Assembly: GCA_031280615.1 (NCBI GenBank)
Contig: JAITGO010000002.1
Coordinates: 124,001 to 188,000 of the forward strand
Direction of reading: 5' to 3'
DNA length: 64,000 nt
From: Desulfobulbus sp.
GTDB lineage: Bacteria; Desulfobacterota; Desulfobulbia; Desulfobulbales; Desulfobulbaceae
The position numbers and the translations under genes were made by a program. Positions within the stretch are counted from its first letter, which is position 1. Every line of letters starts with the position of its first letter. Of this stretch, positions 63,485 to 64,000 are shown in pieces. Below the pieces are notes generated by a model that saw only the letters and a list, made by a program, of their open reading frames with translations, was not told where the DNA came from and searched no databases.

Positions 63485-64000
63485 ATGCGCCTTGCACTCG
63501 CTACTCTCGCGATCGTCCTCTATATCTGCCTCAGCCTGATCTGGCGGCTGCCCTGCCGGCCCTGGTTGAAGGTGGCCACCGGCTGCGCCCTGGTTGTAGT
63601 CGGCTCGAAATACATTATCTACGAGAAAATCGGGGGTTCGTTCATTGCCCCGGATTTCCCGCCCGCGCTCCTGTTGCCCATGGAATTTCTCTACAGCGCC
63701 ATGGTCTTCCTCGCCTTCCTGTTGCTGGTCAGGGACGCTCTGGCCCTGCTGCTGCTCGCCAGCCGCTGGCTGGGCAGCTCCTGGCACCTGCCGTTTGCGC
63801 CGGCTAAACAGGCGGCCGGACTGCTCGGCGCGGCGCTCGTTCTGGCCCTGATCGGCACCTGGCAGGCAATGCGGGTGCCTGAGGCGCGGACCGTCGAGAT
63901 TGCCCTGCCCGGTTTGCCCGCGGAATTGGACGGCTTGTCCCTGGTGCAATTGACCGACCTGCATGTCGGGCTGCTGCTGAAAGGCCCGTGGCTTGAGGAA
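63485..64000 (+). CDS. Membrane-anchored metallophosphoesterase, 3' end cut by window
   Basis: The first 172 residues of a protein running off the window. Four hydrophobic helices come first (LALATLAIVLYICLSLIW, then about 30-45, 65-90 and 105-125). A linker leads to the start of a calcineurin-like phosphoesterase domain: DGLSLVQLTDLHVGLLLKGP, where DLHVG is the first metal-binding motif (D-x-H). This architecture matches YkoQ/YaeI-like membrane phosphoesterases; YaeI-type enzymes act on UDP-diacylglucosamine or related lipids. Function cannot be assigned from the fragment. ATG 63485 has no strong ribosome site nearby. Confidence 0.82.
   Translation, partial: MRLALATLAIVLYICLSLIWRLPCRPWLKVATGCALVVVGSKYIIYEKIGGSFIAPDFPPALLLPMEFLYSAMVFLAFLLLVRDALALLLLASRWLGSSWHLPFAPAKQAAGLLGAALVLALIGTWQAMRVPEARTVEIALPGLPAELDGLSLVQLTDLHVGLLLKGPWLEE

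Overview
The window is a gene-dense, GC-rich stretch of a Gram-negative chromosome. The gene set is a GspN-containing type II secretion system (T2SS), full-length NifU/NifS, a DHH-family Mn-dependent pyrophosphatase, ThyX, a CFI-box C-terminal domain protein, a stand-alone IMP cyclohydrolase, an LPS export/ligation cluster and a selenocysteine gene. Together these suggest an anaerobic deltaproteobacterium (Desulfobacterota, most likely Desulfobulbales-like). That placement is inference; no rRNA is present. I see no tRNA, rRNA, CRISPR, phage or insertion sequence.

Layout. 0-5 kb (minus): rlmE, cca, a PP-loop tRNA thiolase-like gene and recN, tightly packed, divergent from a DtxR/MntR-type regulator. 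5.6-20.6 kb: a T2SS locus. On the minus strand a secreted Delta-60-repeat/CFI-box protein comes first, followed by gspG-H-I-J-K-L-M-N-C-D-E, most with small gaps or 4-35 bp overlaps. gspF stands alone on the plus strand and overlaps the gspE 3' end. 21-32 kb: a molybdopterin-binding protein, cstA, a Trm112-like peptide, ppsA, a phosphohexomutase, nifU-nifS and thyX. 32-42 kb: an orphan PilB/GspE-type ATPase with a C-terminal cyclic-nucleotide-binding domain, then LPS genes (GT2, GT9, O-antigen ligase, msbA) and a U32 protein. 42-46 kb: a degenerate histidine kinase, pyrR, purN, a split purH and an S4-domain protein. 46-50 kb: folE2, an aldehyde dehydrogenase, a PilZ protein and a class III adenylate cyclase. 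50-55 kb: rarA, a selenoprotein gene read through an in-frame UGA, ppaC and a Bax-inhibitor-1 family protein. 55-60 kb: a three-gene phosphorelay operon. 61-64 kb: a divergent MFS/LysR pair and a membrane metallophosphoesterase cut by the window end.

The most notable item is at 51822-52823. Gene callers would truncate it, but a signal peptide, an in-frame TGA after Cys-Gly, and a hairpin with a GGTCT apical loop 12 nt downstream point to a secreted UshA/5'-nucleotidase-fold protein with a Cys-Gly-Sec motif that appears to have lost its metal ligands. Second-tier items are the pilus-type ATPase fused to a cNMP-binding domain (with an adenylate cyclase and a PilZ protein about 14 kb away), the secretin with a C-terminal TPR-like tail, and the CFI-box protein heading the T2SS operon.
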